Origin: Lacunisphaera sp.
GTDB taxonomy: Bacteria; Verrucomicrobiota; Verrucomicrobiia; Opitutales; Opitutaceae
Reading direction: 5' to 3'
Assembly: GCA_029945445.1 (NCBI GenBank)
Contig: JAQSCO010000057.1
Span: 356,985-420,984, forward strand
Length of the DNA stretch: 64,000 nucleotides
A program made the position numbers and the translations under genes. Positions 8,410-16,472 of the stretch are shown here, one piece after another; within the stretch, counting starts at the first letter, position 1; every line of letters begins with the position of its first letter. The notes under the pieces are model-generated. The model made no database searches, was not told where the DNA came from, and worked only from the letters and a program-made list of their open reading frames with translations.

Positions 8410-9078
8410 TCAGGCCCCCGGGGATTTCAAGTTTGCTGTTGCAGGAGCGGTCAGGGCCAGGGCGGCGAACTCGACGAAAAGGGTGAGAGCTTTGCCATGA
8501 TCGTCATTGCGGCAGATGCCACGGGTCAGGTCTTGCATGCAGTGCAGGGTGGCGAGGGTGTGATGCATGGCCCCGATCACGAAGCTGAGCCGCCACAGGA
8601 ATTCCTCGGGAGAAAGATTGGGCGCGTGGCGGCGCAACGCCTGGGCGAAACGGGCCATGGCCGGCTGAAATTGCCGGGCAAGCAGCCCATCCATGAAAGG
8701 GAGTGGATCCGTCAGACTGCGGCCGAGAATACGCGCGAAATAACGGCCGCTTCCGCGCGCATCGGCGCAGAGTTCGAAAAGGGGACGGGCCATGATGTCC
8801 AGCGCGAGGGGCAGGGGCACCGGCCGGCCGGCCGCCGCCAGTTCCGCTTGCTGGAGCCGGGCCAGGCGGGCCTCATTGACGGGTTGCAGGCGACGCGTGA
8901 AGACCAACGCGTAGAGCGATTCCTTATCGCCAAGGTGATAGTGGGAGGCCGCCAGGTTCACTCCGGCCTTCCTCGTGATATTTCGCATGGATGTGCCGTC
9001 ATAACCATGCTGGGCAAAGAGCATCTCCGCGGCATTAAGGATCCGCGCAGGAGTTTTGCTGGGGAAGGGCTGGTTCAT
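8410..9078 (-). CDS. TetR family transcriptional regulator
   Basis: A 222-residue repressor. The N-terminal helix-turn-helix covers about residues 10-55 (ARILNAAEMLFAQHGYDGTS, then MRNITRKAGVNLAASHYHLG), followed by an all-helical ligand/dimerisation domain with LFELCADARGSGRYFARILG. Its C-terminal domain resembles the CecR/Psr-type groups. It is divergent from a DUF3016 gene, and a perfect 12-bp palindrome lies just upstream of its start codon, so it probably represses itself and possibly the divergent gene. The ligand is unknown. Confidence 0.92.
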   Translation of the reverse strand: MNQPFPSKTPARILNAAEMLFAQHGYDGTSMRNITRKAGVNLAASHYHLGDKESLYALVFTRRLQPVNEARLARLQQAELAAAGRPVPLPLALDIMARPLFELCADARGSGRYFARILGRSLTDPLPFMDGLLARQFQPAMARFAQALRRHAPNLSPEEFLWRLSFVIGAMHHTLATLHCMQDLTRGICRNDDHGKALTLFVEFAALALTAPATANLKSPGA

Positions 9079-9084
9079 TCTCTA

Positions 9085-9096
9085 ATACGATCGTAT
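9085..9096. promoter_or_regulatory. palindromic operator-like site for the TetR regulator
   Basis: The sequence ATACGATCGTAT is a perfect 12-bp palindrome seven bases upstream of the tetR-type ATG, in the divergent intergenic region. Spacing and symmetry are typical of TetR operators. A second CGTT-rich stretch follows at about 9097-9108. Confidence 0.6.
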
Positions 9097-9208
9097 AAAA
9101 CGTTCGTTTGACTACATCAAGCCGCCTTTGGGGTATCGCGCCAAGCATGAATGCCGGTTAGGTCGGTTGCTATTGAAACAAACCGCCGTAATTTGGTTCT
9201 CAACAGCC

Positions 9209-9730
9209 ATGAAAACAAAACTATTGCTCGTTTTCGCCTGCGGTTTGGCCGCAGTCTGCGCCGCCCAGGCGGCGGATGCGGCAAAGCCGGCGGCTCAAGT
9301 GAAGGTCACTTTTGTCACGCCGGACAAGTTCACCGATATCAAGGACGGCTTCATGGATTCGGAGCGCGACCACGAGTATCTGCTGGGCGAGCTCAAAGCA
9401 CAGATGGTGACGCTCGCCGCCAAATACCTTGGCGCCGGGCAATCCCTCGAGATCAAGGTGACCGATGTGGACCTGGCCGGGGATTTCGAGCCGTGGCGCG
9501 GCATCGATTTTGATCACGTCCGCATCGTGAAGGATATTTATCCGCCACGGATGAACCTGGAATTCCGTCTCCTCGACGCGAACGGCACGGTCGTGAGCGA
9601 GGGCAAGCGCAGACTCCAGAATCTCGGTTTCCTGATGACGCTCGGCATGCCGCCCAACGACCCGCTGCGCTACGACAAGGAAATGATCCGGGACTGGATG
9701 CGGCAGGAGTTCTACCAGCGCGCTTCCTGA
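9209..9730 (+). CDS. DUF3016 family exported protein
   Basis: A 173-residue protein with a Sec signal peptide (MKTKLLLVFACGLAAVCAAQA) and a DUF3016-type domain beginning VKVTFVTPDKFTDIKDGFMD. Members of the family are periplasmic or secreted proteins of unknown function. The ATG used gives a canonical signal peptide; an upstream TTG in frame would add an unlikely 27-residue leader. It is divergent from the TetR gene across 130 bases holding the operator-like palindrome, and is followed by a strong terminator. Confidence 0.85.
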   Translation: MKTKLLLVFACGLAAVCAAQAADAAKPAAQVKVTFVTPDKFTDIKDGFMDSERDHEYLLGELKAQMVTLAAKYLGAGQSLEIKVTDVDLAGDFEPWRGIDFDHVRIVKDIYPPRMNLEFRLLDANGTVVSEGKRRLQNLGFLMTLGMPPNDPLRYDKEMIRDWMRQEFYQRAS

Positions 9731-9752
9731 AGGGGCCACCCAGGCACTATTC

Positions 9753-9783
9753 GGCGCCGGCCTTGGCCGGCGCCTTTTCTTTT
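9753..9783 (+). terminator. strong intrinsic terminator
   Basis: A perfect 10-bp G+C stem (GGCGCCGGCC / GGCCGGCGCC) with a TT loop is followed by TTTTCTTTT. It ends the DUF3016 transcript 22 bases after the stop codon. Confidence 0.9.
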
Positions 9784-9818
9784 GACCACCGCCTGTGGCC
9801 GGCGGCACCCTTCCGCTC

Positions 9819-10280
9819 GTGAACAATCCGGCGTCCAACCCCTCCGACCCGGCCGCCGTGGATCCGTCGCTGGTCTATTCGAAGTTCGAAACCGAGTTGC
9901 AGGTGCGGCCCGACGACATCGACATGTATCAGCATGTCCACAGCAGCCGCTATATGGATTATGTGCTCGCGGCCCGCTTCGACCAGATGGATCGCTGCTA
10001 CAAGATGCCGATGGCGGAGTTTCAGAAGCGCGGCTTCGGCTGGTTCATGGCCGCGACGCAGATGAACTTCAAACGCCCGCTCGGGCTGGGCGACCGCTTT
10101 GTGGTGCGCACCTGGATCGAGAAATTCACCCTCATCGGCGTGAAGGTGCAGTTCCAAATTGTGCGTTCAGCGGACCAGAAACTCAGCTGCGACGGCTGGT
10201 TTGACTACGTCATGGTCTCGACCGAGACCGCCCGCGCGGTGCGGTTGCCCGAGGATATTCGCGCAAAATACACGATTTGA
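9819..10280 (+). CDS. hotdog-fold acyl-CoA thioesterase (4-hydroxybenzoyl-CoA thioesterase/FadM type)
   Basis: A 153-residue single-domain hotdog protein. The motif VRPDDIDMYQHVHSSRYMDY carries the Asp and His-Val pattern of the YbgC/FadM/4HBT group that hydrolyses acyl-CoA thioesters. I choose the GTG giving VNNPASNPSDP; a GTG 24 bases upstream is equally open, and the first ~25 residues are probably disordered. The preceding terminator isolates it from the DUF3016 gene. The substrate cannot be assigned. Confidence 0.85.
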   Translation: MNNPASNPSDPAAVDPSLVYSKFETELQVRPDDIDMYQHVHSSRYMDYVLAARFDQMDRCYKMPMAEFQKRGFGWFMAATQMNFKRPLGLGDRFVVRTWIEKFTLIGVKVQFQIVRSADQKLSCDGWFDYVMVSTETARAVRLPEDIRAKYTI

Positions 10281-10510
10281 GGCGCGCGCCGGCCGCAGGC
10301 AACTGCCTGCCCTGGGACGGGTTGCCCGGGCCGTGAATAAAATACCCTTGCGTTGCCCGGCATCCTGGGCGTCCTTAGCCGCCTCGTTAGAGATAGCGTT
10401 TTGATGACAGCATCTGGTGAGTCGTTGGCTGAGCGTTTGGCTTAAGTGATGATTTCGAAACCCATAGTGGGAACGGACTGGCAGATGGCGAAGGATCTAC
10501 GAATTATCAC

Positions 10511-10918
10511 ATGAGTAATTCCAAACTATACGTTGGAAATCTATCGTTCAACACCACCGAGGCCGAGCTCCGCTCGCACTTCGAGCAGTTCGGTGCCGTC
10601 ACCGACACCTATGTCGCCATGGACAAGATGACCGGCCGCCCCCGCGGTTTCGCGTTCGTCACCATGGGCACGGCCGATGAGGCCAAGATGGCCATCGAGA
10701 AGACCAATGGCGTCGAGCTCGGCGGTCGCGCCCTGCAGGTCAATGAGGCCCGTCCCAAGGAAGAGCGCCCGGGTGGCGGCTTCGGCGGCGGCGGCGGTCG
10801 CGGCGGCTTCGGCGGCGGCGGCGGCGGCCGTGGCGGTCGCGGCGGTTACGGTGGCGGCGGCGGCGGTGGCCGCGGCGGCTACGGTGGCGGCGGTGGTGGT
10901 GGCGGCGGTCGCTACTAA
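10511..10918 (+). CDS. RRM-domain glycine-rich RNA-binding protein
   Basis: A 135-residue protein with one RNA recognition motif (residues ~3-82: RNP2 LYVGNLSF at 5-12, RNP1 RGFAFVTM at about 46-53) and a 45-residue Gly/Arg/Tyr tail of GGYGG and RGG repeats. It matches the bacterial and cyanobacterial Rbp family, often cold-induced and RNA-chaperone-like. It is monocistronic, with a 230-base upstream region that is less G+C-rich near the start and contains a small GCAGGCA/TGCCTGC hairpin at 10295-10310. A clean terminator follows. A long leader could mean post-transcriptional or cold control, which is inference. Confidence 0.95.
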   Translation: MSNSKLYVGNLSFNTTEAELRSHFEQFGAVTDTYVAMDKMTGRPRGFAFVTMGTADEAKMAIEKTNGVELGGRALQVNEARPKEERPGGGFGGGGGRGGFGGGGGGRGGRGGYGGGGGGGRGGYGGGGGGGGGRY

Positions 10919-10951
10919 TCCCCCGTTCGCACCTGCGAACCAAACTTTCGA

Positions 10952-10985
10952 GGCGGAGCCTTTGTGGCTCCGCCTTTTTCTTTTT
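10952..10985 (+). terminator. intrinsic terminator of the RRM gene
   Basis: A 9-bp stem GGCGGAGCC / GGCTCCGCC with a five-base loop is followed by TTTTTCTTTTT, 33 bases after the stop codon. Confidence 0.9.
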
Positions 10986-11025
10986 CCGATTCCCATTGGT
11001 GGCGGCACGGCCAACCTCGCAGCGC

Positions 11026-11631
11026 ATGAGCCCTTCCGTCACGGCCGTCAAAAAGCATCTGAGCCAGCTCTCGGCCTGCACGCTCTGTCCGCACATGCAC
11101 CCGCCAGTGGTCGTCGGCCGGCCGGTCGGCAGCCGCATCCTCCTTGTGGGCCAGGCGCCGGGCGACAAGGAGCCCAAGCTCGGCCGGCCCTTCGCGTGGA
11201 CCGCCGGCAAGACGCTGTTCAAGTGGTTCAACGAGGCACTCGGCTGGACCGAAGACGAGACGCGCGACCGCGTTTACTTCGCCGCGGTCTGCCGCTGCTT
11301 TCCGGGGAAAAAGGCGACAGGCGGCGACCGCGTGCCGGCCGAGGACGAGATTGCGAACTGCTCCCGCTGGCTGGCCGCGGAGTTTGCATTGCTCCGGCCG
11401 CAGCTCGTGCTGCCCGTCGGCAAGCTCGCCATCACGCAGTTCCTGCCGCCGGCGCCGTTGAACGACATCATCGGGAAAAAATTCGCGATCAACTACCGCG
11501 ACCATGCGGTCGACTGCATCCCACTGCCGCATCCCTCCGGCGCCTCACCGTGGCATCGCATGGAGCCGGGCAAGACGCTCCTGTGCCAGGCCCTCCGCCT
11601 GGTCGCGAAACATCCGGCGATCCGAGGGTAG
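11026..11631 (+). CDS. uracil-DNA glycosylase superfamily protein (family 4/5-like, probable Fe-S)
   Basis: A 201-residue protein of the UDG superfamily. Motif 1 is GQAPGDKEPKLGRPF, motif 2 is the C-terminal HPSGAS. Four cysteines (ACTLC pair near the N-terminus, one in VCRCF and one in IANCSRW) have the approximate spacing of the 4Fe-4S ligands in thermostable-type family 4 enzymes. These enzymes excise uracil or deaminated bases from DNA. The Q in GQAPG where family 4 usually has GEAPG is notable and could shift activity. The start is the ATG giving MSPSVTAVKKHLS. It stands alone after the RRM terminator. Confidence 0.85.
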   Translation: MSPSVTAVKKHLSQLSACTLCPHMHPPVVVGRPVGSRILLVGQAPGDKEPKLGRPFAWTAGKTLFKWFNEALGWTEDETRDRVYFAAVCRCFPGKKATGGDRVPAEDEIANCSRWLAAEFALLRPQLVLPVGKLAITQFLPPAPLNDIIGKKFAINYRDHAVDCIPLPHPSGASPWHRMEPGKTLLCQALRLVAKHPAIRG

Positions 11632-11944
11632 GGCGCGGTATTTCTAACGCGCCGTAGGCCGAACGGCGGCTTAGGGATAAGCCACCCAACCTCAATTGGC
11701 CCGGTTCCACCCCGGCTCGCCGCGAACGCCCGCGAGCGCCTCCACCGGCTGTGGGCCGTCGAAATTCAGGGCGCGAGTCCGCCCCTCCGCCGCGCCGGCG
11801 AAAATAAATTCCTTCGGACACAGGATGACGACCAGGGGGGCAGGGCAATAAACAGCTAAGAGGTGTGAATTTGCTCCCGCAAGCTGGCGCGACGGGAAAT
11901 TTGGTTGCACGGTCCGGCGCAGGCCGCTGGCGTGGCGCTTTCCC
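11632..11944. other. 313-base intergenic region upstream of the D,D-carboxypeptidase gene
   Basis: It starts with a small GGCGCG/CGCGCC hairpin (11632-11653) just after the glycosylase stop. A 40-codon minus-strand frame here reads IFAGAAEGRTRALNFDG and could be a gene remnant, but nothing is recognisable. The A+T-richer patches around 11800-11880 could hold the promoter of the next gene; no confident -35/-10 pair is seen. Confidence 0.4.
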
Positions 11945-13027
11945 ATGAGCAATTTCCGCCGGCTGTTTGCCGCTGCCACCTTCTCCCTCGCCTGCGTGGC
12001 CGCCTGCGCGGCCGACAAGAGCGCCCGCTCGGCCTATGCCGGCTTCATTGTCACCGACGCCGCGACCGGCCGCGTGCTCCTGGAGGAAAACGCCGACGTG
12101 TCCAACCCGCCCGCCAGCATGACCAAGCTGATGACCTTCGCCGTGCTGCACGACAAGCTGGCCAGCGGCGCGCTCACGCTGCAAACCCCAGTGCGGATCA
12201 CGGCGGAGGACGCGCGCATGGGCGGCACGCAGGTTTTCCTTGATCCGCGCGAAACCTTTTCCGTCGAGGAATTGACCTATGCCATGATGATCCAATCGGC
12301 CAACGACGCGGCGCACGCACTGGCCCGCGCGGCCGGCGGATCGGTCGAGGCCTTCGTCGAACTCATGAACGCCAAGGCCGGCGAACTCGGCCTGACCCAC
12401 ACTGTATTCCGCAGTCCCCATGGCCTGCCGCCCAAGGGGCGCCGCATCGCCGACGGCGATCTCAGCACGCCCCGGGATTTTGCCGTGCTGTGCCGGCACT
12501 TGATTGAGCACACCGACGTGCTGAAATACACGGCGATCCGCAGCCGCGATTTCGGCGCCGGGCGGAAGAACGGGCCGCAGCACATGATCAATCACAACAA
12601 CCTCCTCGGCAAGGTGGCGGGCGTCGACGGCTTGAAGACGGGTTACACCGAGGGCGCCGGCTACTGCCTGAGTGCGACGGCCGAGCGCAACGGCCGCCGC
12701 GTCATCGCGGTCATCATGGGCTCGTTCGGCCCGGGCGGCGAGATCGACAAGGGCAAGGCCCGCGACTTGAAGTCGCTCGAGCTGATCGAACGCGGCTTCG
12801 CGGCGCAGCCCGCGGTCACGGCGGCCCGCCCGGCCCCGCCGGCGGCCGCGATCGTGAAGGCCGCCGCGGCCGCTGCGCCCGGGCCGGCCGGGGACATGCC
12901 GACGGTGAAGACCGACAAGACCGCATCGCCCGCCCGCCCTGAGCCTGTCGAGCGGGCCGAACAAACCTCGACGGCGGCGGACCCCGCCTTTACTTTCCGC
13001 CTTCCTCCGCCCCCGAAAAAGCCATGA
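11945..13027 (+). CDS. dacA: D-alanyl-D-alanine carboxypeptidase (penicillin-binding protein, peptidase S11)
   Basis: A 360-residue exported PBP5/6-type enzyme that removes the terminal D-Ala from peptidoglycan pentapeptides. There is a signal peptide (MSNFRRLFAAATFSLACVAACA) and all three active-site motifs: SMTK (S58-K61), SAN in MIQSANDAA, and KTG in VDGLKTGYTEGAGY. After the catalytic domain comes an Ala/Pro-rich tail of ~85 residues rather than the usual beta-rich domain and amphipathic anchor. Part of the tail (RPEPVERAE) is encoded by a palindromic repeat. The stop overlaps the FKBP start (ATGA). Confidence 0.93.
   Translation: MSNFRRLFAAATFSLACVAACAADKSARSAYAGFIVTDAATGRVLLEENADVSNPPASMTKLMTFAVLHDKLASGALTLQTPVRITAEDARMGGTQVFLDPRETFSVEELTYAMMIQSANDAAHALARAAGGSVEAFVELMNAKAGELGLTHTVFRSPHGLPPKGRRIADGDLSTPRDFAVLCRHLIEHTDVLKYTAIRSRDFGAGRKNGPQHMINHNNLLGKVAGVDGLKTGYTEGAGYCLSATAERNGRRVIAVIMGSFGPGGEIDKGKARDLKSLELIERGFAAQPAVTAARPAPPAAAIVKAAAAAAPGPAGDMPTVKTDKTASPARPEPVERAEQTSTAADPAFTFRLPPPPKKP
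12936..12958. repeat. short palindromic repeat in frame in the carboxypeptidase tail
   Basis: Core CCCTGAGCCTGTCGAGCGGG, flanked by GCC/GCC that complete an imperfect palindrome. It encodes PEPVER. It belongs to the same family as 6209-6231 and 39406-39432. Confidence 0.6.
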
Positions 13028-13512
13028 CCCCTGCCGCCCTCCGCCGCCTCGCCTTCCTGACGTTCGCCCTGCTCGCCCTCGGCGCCGCCCCGCTGCACGC
13101 GCAGCGCGAGAAGCTGCCCATGGAGGACCTGGAGATCGTCGAAAAGAAATGGCCCAACACCAAGCGCACCTACACCGGCCTGCGCTACATCGTGCTCAAG
13201 CCGGCGACCGACCCCAAGAGCGCGCCGGCCGGCGACGGGGCGATGTGCAGTGTCGTCTACAAGGGCATGCTGCTTGACGGAACCGTCTTTGATGAAACCG
13301 CCGACCCCAAGGCTCCGCTCCGCGCCCGCATCGGTCGCGGCGAGTTGATCCAGGGCTGGGATGAGGCGCTGCAGTTGATGCGGCGCGGCGAGAAATGGCT
13401 GCTGATCGTGCCGCCGGAAATGGCCTACGGCTCCCGCGGCCGGCCCCCGGCGATCAAGCGCAACGCCACCCTGGTCTTCGAGATGGAGCTGGTGGACTTC
13501 GAGAAGAAGTAG
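13024..13512 (+). CDS. FKBP-type peptidyl-prolyl cis-trans isomerase, exported
   Basis: A 162-residue protein with a signal peptide (ending PLHAQ) and one FKBP domain: YKGMLLDGTVFDET, GELIQGWDEALQLM, PPEMAYGSRG and ATLVFEMELVDF are the canonical blocks. It should catalyse proline isomerisation in the periplasm. Translation is coupled to the carboxypeptidase by an ATGA overlap, suggesting a role in folding envelope proteins, possibly that enzyme itself. Confidence 0.93.
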   Translation: MTPAALRRLAFLTFALLALGAAPLHAQREKLPMEDLEIVEKKWPNTKRTYTGLRYIVLKPATDPKSAPAGDGAMCSVVYKGMLLDGTVFDETADPKAPLRARIGRGELIQGWDEALQLMRRGEKWLLIVPPEMAYGSRGRPPAIKRNATLVFEMELVDFEKK

Positions 13513-13527
13513 GCCGCGGCGCCGCCC

Positions 13528-14325
13528 TTACTTCATCAGCTCGGCCAGAGGCTTCTCGAGCGCCTCGGCCCAGAGCTGGTAGCCGGCGGCGGTCGGATGC
13601 AGTTGGTCGGGCATGATGGTCCACGGGATCCGTCCATCCCGGCCGAGGAAGATGGCGTTGGTGTTGAGGAAGTGCACGTTCACGCCATCATCGAGCTTGG
13701 CGAGCAGGGCATTGGCGCGGTCGTTCGCGGCCACGCGCTTGGCGGCATCAGCGATCGCCGCCTCGGTGATGAGGCCGTCCGGGTTGGGGCGCGCATCGCG
13801 CGGGAGGATGGCGAGCAAGAGCACCTTCACCCCGGGAATCTTGGCGCGGATCATCTCGATGATCTTCTTGTTGGCGTCGGCGATCTGCTCGCCGGTGTGC
13901 GCGCCGGAGTTGTTCGTGCCGATCATGAGGACGACGACCTTGGGGCTGATGCCGGCGAGCTCGCCGTTTTCGATGCGCCAGATCACGTGCTGGGTCTGGT
14001 CGCCGCTGATGCCGAAATTGGCCGGCTGGTAGGCGCCGAAATATTTTTCCCAGATGTGCGGCGCCTTCACCCAGCCCTCGGTGATCGAGTCGCCGAGGAA
14101 CAGCACGCCGATAGGGCCGGCCTTGGTGCGGGCGAGGAATTTCTCATGCAGCTCGAAGAAGCGCGTGTTGCCGGTCTTCGGGATGGGGGCGGAGGCGTCG
14201 ACCAGCGCGGCGGGCGCAGGCATAGCCGGGGCCGCGGCGACCGGGACGGGGGCCGGCGTTTGGGCGAGGGTGACGGACACAAGCCCGGCGAAGGCGGGCA
14301 CGAGGAAGCGCAGCAGTTTTTTCAT
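13528..14325 (-). CDS. SGNH/GDSL hydrolase (PAF-acetylhydrolase beta-like), exported
   Basis: A 265-residue secreted esterase-fold protein. The signal peptide is MKKLLRFLVPAFAGLVSVTLA, followed by a Pro/Ala-rich linker. The SGNH blocks are visible: LFLGDSITEGW (nucleophile S80), FGISGDQTQH (Gly block), MIGTNNSG (Asn block) and DQLHPTAAGYQLW (Asp-His). The closest described type is the platelet-activating-factor acetylhydrolase/sialate O-acetylesterase-like group. It converges with the FKBP gene with 15 bases between them. The substrate (lipid, glycan acetyl group) is unknown. Confidence 0.9.
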   Translation of the reverse strand: MKKLLRFLVPAFAGLVSVTLAQTPAPVPVAAAPAMPAPAALVDASAPIPKTGNTRFFELHEKFLARTKAGPIGVLFLGDSITEGWVKAPHIWEKYFGAYQPANFGISGDQTQHVIWRIENGELAGISPKVVVLMIGTNNSGAHTGEQIADANKKIIEMIRAKIPGVKVLLLAILPRDARPNPDGLITEAAIADAAKRVAANDRANALLAKLDDGVNVHFLNTNAIFLGRDGRIPWTIMPDQLHPTAAGYQLWAEALEKPLAELMK

Positions 14326-14424
14326 GGGGTAAGACGGAAAGACGTCTGCTCCTATGGCAAGGTATCAACCGGCGGGCAAGATATCAAAGCTCCGCCGTCG
14401 CATCAGGTGGTGGCGGCGGCCGGC

Positions 14425-15444
14425 TCAGGTCGCACCGGCGGCCCGGAGCAGGCTGTGCCGCTGCACCCAGAAGCCGTCGGCGCTGTAGATCGCCAACCCG
14501 CACCAGATCACGGCGAAAGCCTGCAGGCGCACGGCGTCGAACGGCTCATGGTAGAAAAAATAACCGATCAGGAACTGCACGCTGGGCGCGAGGTATTGCA
14601 GCAGCCCGAGCGTGGTCAGCCGGACGCGCTGCGCGCCGTAGGCGAACATCAGCAGCGGCAGGGCGGTGATGACGCCGACGCTGAGCACGTAGACATGCAG
14701 GCGCACGTCCACGCGGCCCAGCGCGCCCTCCCCGGTGTGGTGCCACCAGAGCAGCGCCGCCGCCGCGAGCGGGAAGAGGAGCAGCGTCTCGACGGTCAGG
14801 CCCGTGATGGCGCCGAGCGCGGATTTCTTCTTGAGCAGGCCGTAGCCGGCCCACGTGACCGCGATGGTCAGCGCGATCCACGGGGCGTGGCCGAGTCGCA
14901 CGAGCAGCAGGCCGACGCCGGCGGCGGCGCAGCCGATGGCGACCCATTGCAGCGGACGCAGCCGTTCATGAAACAGCAGCGAGCCGAAGGTGACGTTGGC
15001 CAGCGGCACCAGGAAATAGCCGAGGCTGGACTCGATCACATGCCCGCTGTTGACCGCCCACACATAGATCGTCCAGTTGGCCGTCAGCAACGCGCTGCTC
15101 AGCAGGTTGAGCCCGACCAGGCGCTTGCTCCGGAACGCATCGCGCAGAGCGGGAAAGTTGCCCTGCCACGCGATCACCCCGAGCAGGAACACCAGCGACC
15201 ACACCATGCGGTGCGCGATGAGCTCGAACGCCGGGATCGACTGCATCTGTTTCCAGTAGACCGGCACGAGGCCCCAGAAAAGAAATCCACTGGTGGCGGC
15301 GAGGGCGCCGCGGGCGGCATCGGGATGGGAGGGAAGCTTGGGCACGGGGCGATCAAGCTGGGCCGGGCCGTCGGTGGCGTCAACCGACGCCGGCGGCACC
15401 TCGGGAAAAACCGGCCGGCCCAGGAGCCGGGGCGCCGTAGTCAC
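14425..15444 (-). CDS. rarD: RarD family EamA transporter
   Basis: A 339-residue drug/metabolite transporter with ten hydrophobic segments. The RarD signature GFLFWGLVPVYWKQM and AHRMVWSL is near the N-terminus and WAVNSGHVIESSLGYF in the middle. Close homologues include E. coli RarD; the physiological substrate is not known. The N-terminal ~45 residues before the first helix are polar and may not all be translated. It overlaps the upstream NTF2-like gene by an ATGA. Confidence 0.88.
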   Translation of the reverse strand: MTTAPRLLGRPVFPEVPPASVDATDGPAQLDRPVPKLPSHPDAARGALAATSGFLFWGLVPVYWKQMQSIPAFELIAHRMVWSLVFLLGVIAWQGNFPALRDAFRSKRLVGLNLLSSALLTANWTIYVWAVNSGHVIESSLGYFLVPLANVTFGSLLFHERLRPLQWVAIGCAAAGVGLLLVRLGHAPWIALTIAVTWAGYGLLKKKSALGAITGLTVETLLLFPLAAAALLWWHHTGEGALGRVDVRLHVYVLSVGVITALPLLMFAYGAQRVRLTTLGLLQYLAPSVQFLIGYFFYHEPFDAVRLQAFAVIWCGLAIYSADGFWVQRHSLLRAAGAT

Positions 15445-15962
15445 TTGCCCGGCGCGGGAGCCGGCGGCGGGTTCTTGCAGGACTGCCAGGCGAGGAAACG
15501 CCAGTGGCCGTTCTCCTCCCGCCAGACCGCGAGGAAGTTCAGGTCGTTGACGACCGCCTGGCCGTCATTGCTGGCGTGGATGACAACGCGGCCGCTCATG
15601 AGGACGATCCCCGGGCCGGCGACCTTGAAGTTGCGCTCCTGGTATTCGAAGGACTCGTAGACGGTGCGGTGGCTGACCAGCGACTGCAAGTAGCTGGCCT
15701 TGGTGTCGACCTTGCCGCTGGAGTGGGCGTAGCGCAGTTCGTCGGAGAAGATCGCGTCAAGCCGCGCCGGGTCGCCGGCCTTGGTGGCGGCGAGGCGCTC
15801 GTCATCGGCCGCCCGCGCGTTGGCGGTCATCTGCTCGAGGCCGGCGGGCGCGATCAGCGCATTGCCAACCGGTGCGCGGGGGGCTTGGGAAACCGGATTC
15901 TGGGCGTGCAGCGCCGCGGTGGCGACGGCGGCGAAGAAAGGCAGCCGGAGGAATATTTTCAT
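15441..15962 (-). CDS. exported NTF2-like / DUF4440 protein
   Basis: A 173-residue protein with a signal peptide (MKIFLRLPFFAAVATAALHA) and a SnoaL/DUF4440-type NTF2 fold (LAATKAGDPARLDAIFSDEL, YAHSSGKVDTKASYLQSL, FLAVWREENGHWRFLAWQSC). Such proteins are small cone-shaped domains with varied or no enzymatic function. The start is the ATG giving the signal peptide; the frame remains open far upstream but only as a shadow of the thioesterase gene. Coupled to rarD by an ATGA. Confidence 0.85.
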   Translation of the reverse strand: MKIFLRLPFFAAVATAALHAQNPVSQAPRAPVGNALIAPAGLEQMTANARAADDERLAATKAGDPARLDAIFSDELRYAHSSGKVDTKASYLQSLVSHRTVYESFEYQERNFKVAGPGIVLMSGRVVIHASNDGQAVVNDLNFLAVWREENGHWRFLAWQSCKNPPPAPAPGK

Positions 15963-15985
15963 GGGGGGAAGGCCAACTTGGCGGA

Positions 15986-16381
15986 TCAGATGCGATGCAC
16001 GGGATGCGGCCGGCCAGCGTCGTCGATGGCCACGTAGGTGAAAATGCCCTCGGTCACGCGCACGAGTTCGCCGCTCTTGACGCGCTGGGCCCAGGCCTCG
16101 ACGTCGATGCGCATGGAAGTGCGGCCGACCTTCACCAGCGAGGCGTGGCAGCTCACGATGTCGCCGACGTAGACGGGATTGATGAACGACATGGCGTCGA
16201 TGGCCACGGTGGTCACGCGGGAGCGGGCGAGATTGCGGGCGTAGATGGCGCCGCCGATATCCATCTGTCCCAGGAGCCAGCCGCCGAAGATGTCGCCGTT
16301 GGCGTTGGTGTCGGCCGGCATCGCGATGGTGCGGATGACGAGTTCGCCGTGCGGCTCGAGGGGAGGGACGGGATCGCTCAT
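15986..16381 (-). CDS. yciA: YciA-type acyl-CoA thioesterase
   Basis: A 131-residue hotdog acyl-CoA thioesterase. TNANGDIFGGWLLGQMDIGG is the catalytic signature (Asn and Asp) of YciA/BACH enzymes, followed by SFINPVYVGDIV. It hydrolyses medium to long acyl-CoAs in the cytosol. It is 23 bases upstream of the NTF2-like gene on the same strand and divergent from deoC. Confidence 0.93.
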   Translation of the reverse strand: MSDPVPPLEPHGELVIRTIAMPADTNANGDIFGGWLLGQMDIGGAIYARNLARSRVTTVAIDAMSFINPVYVGDIVSCHASLVKVGRTSMRIDVEAWAQRVKSGELVRVTEGIFTYVAIDDAGRPHPVHRI

Positions 16382-16472
16382 CCGGCCAGCCTAGCGGGGC
16401 GGCCGGGGCTGGCAAGCGCGGGCCGACTTTGGCGTTGTTTTCAGGAGGCTGAGACGGGATAGTGAGCAAACC

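Noticed and set aside
8225-8500. Plus-strand frame of 91 codons over the TetR gene end
   Set aside because: It overlaps the antisense TetR gene, has no recognisable domain and its composition follows from the minus-strand gene.
11692-12018. Minus-strand frame with EGRTRALNFDGPQPVEAL
   Set aside because: Overlaps the carboxypeptidase start and matches no family; the coding-like third positions are common in this G+C-rich DNA. A remnant cannot be excluded.
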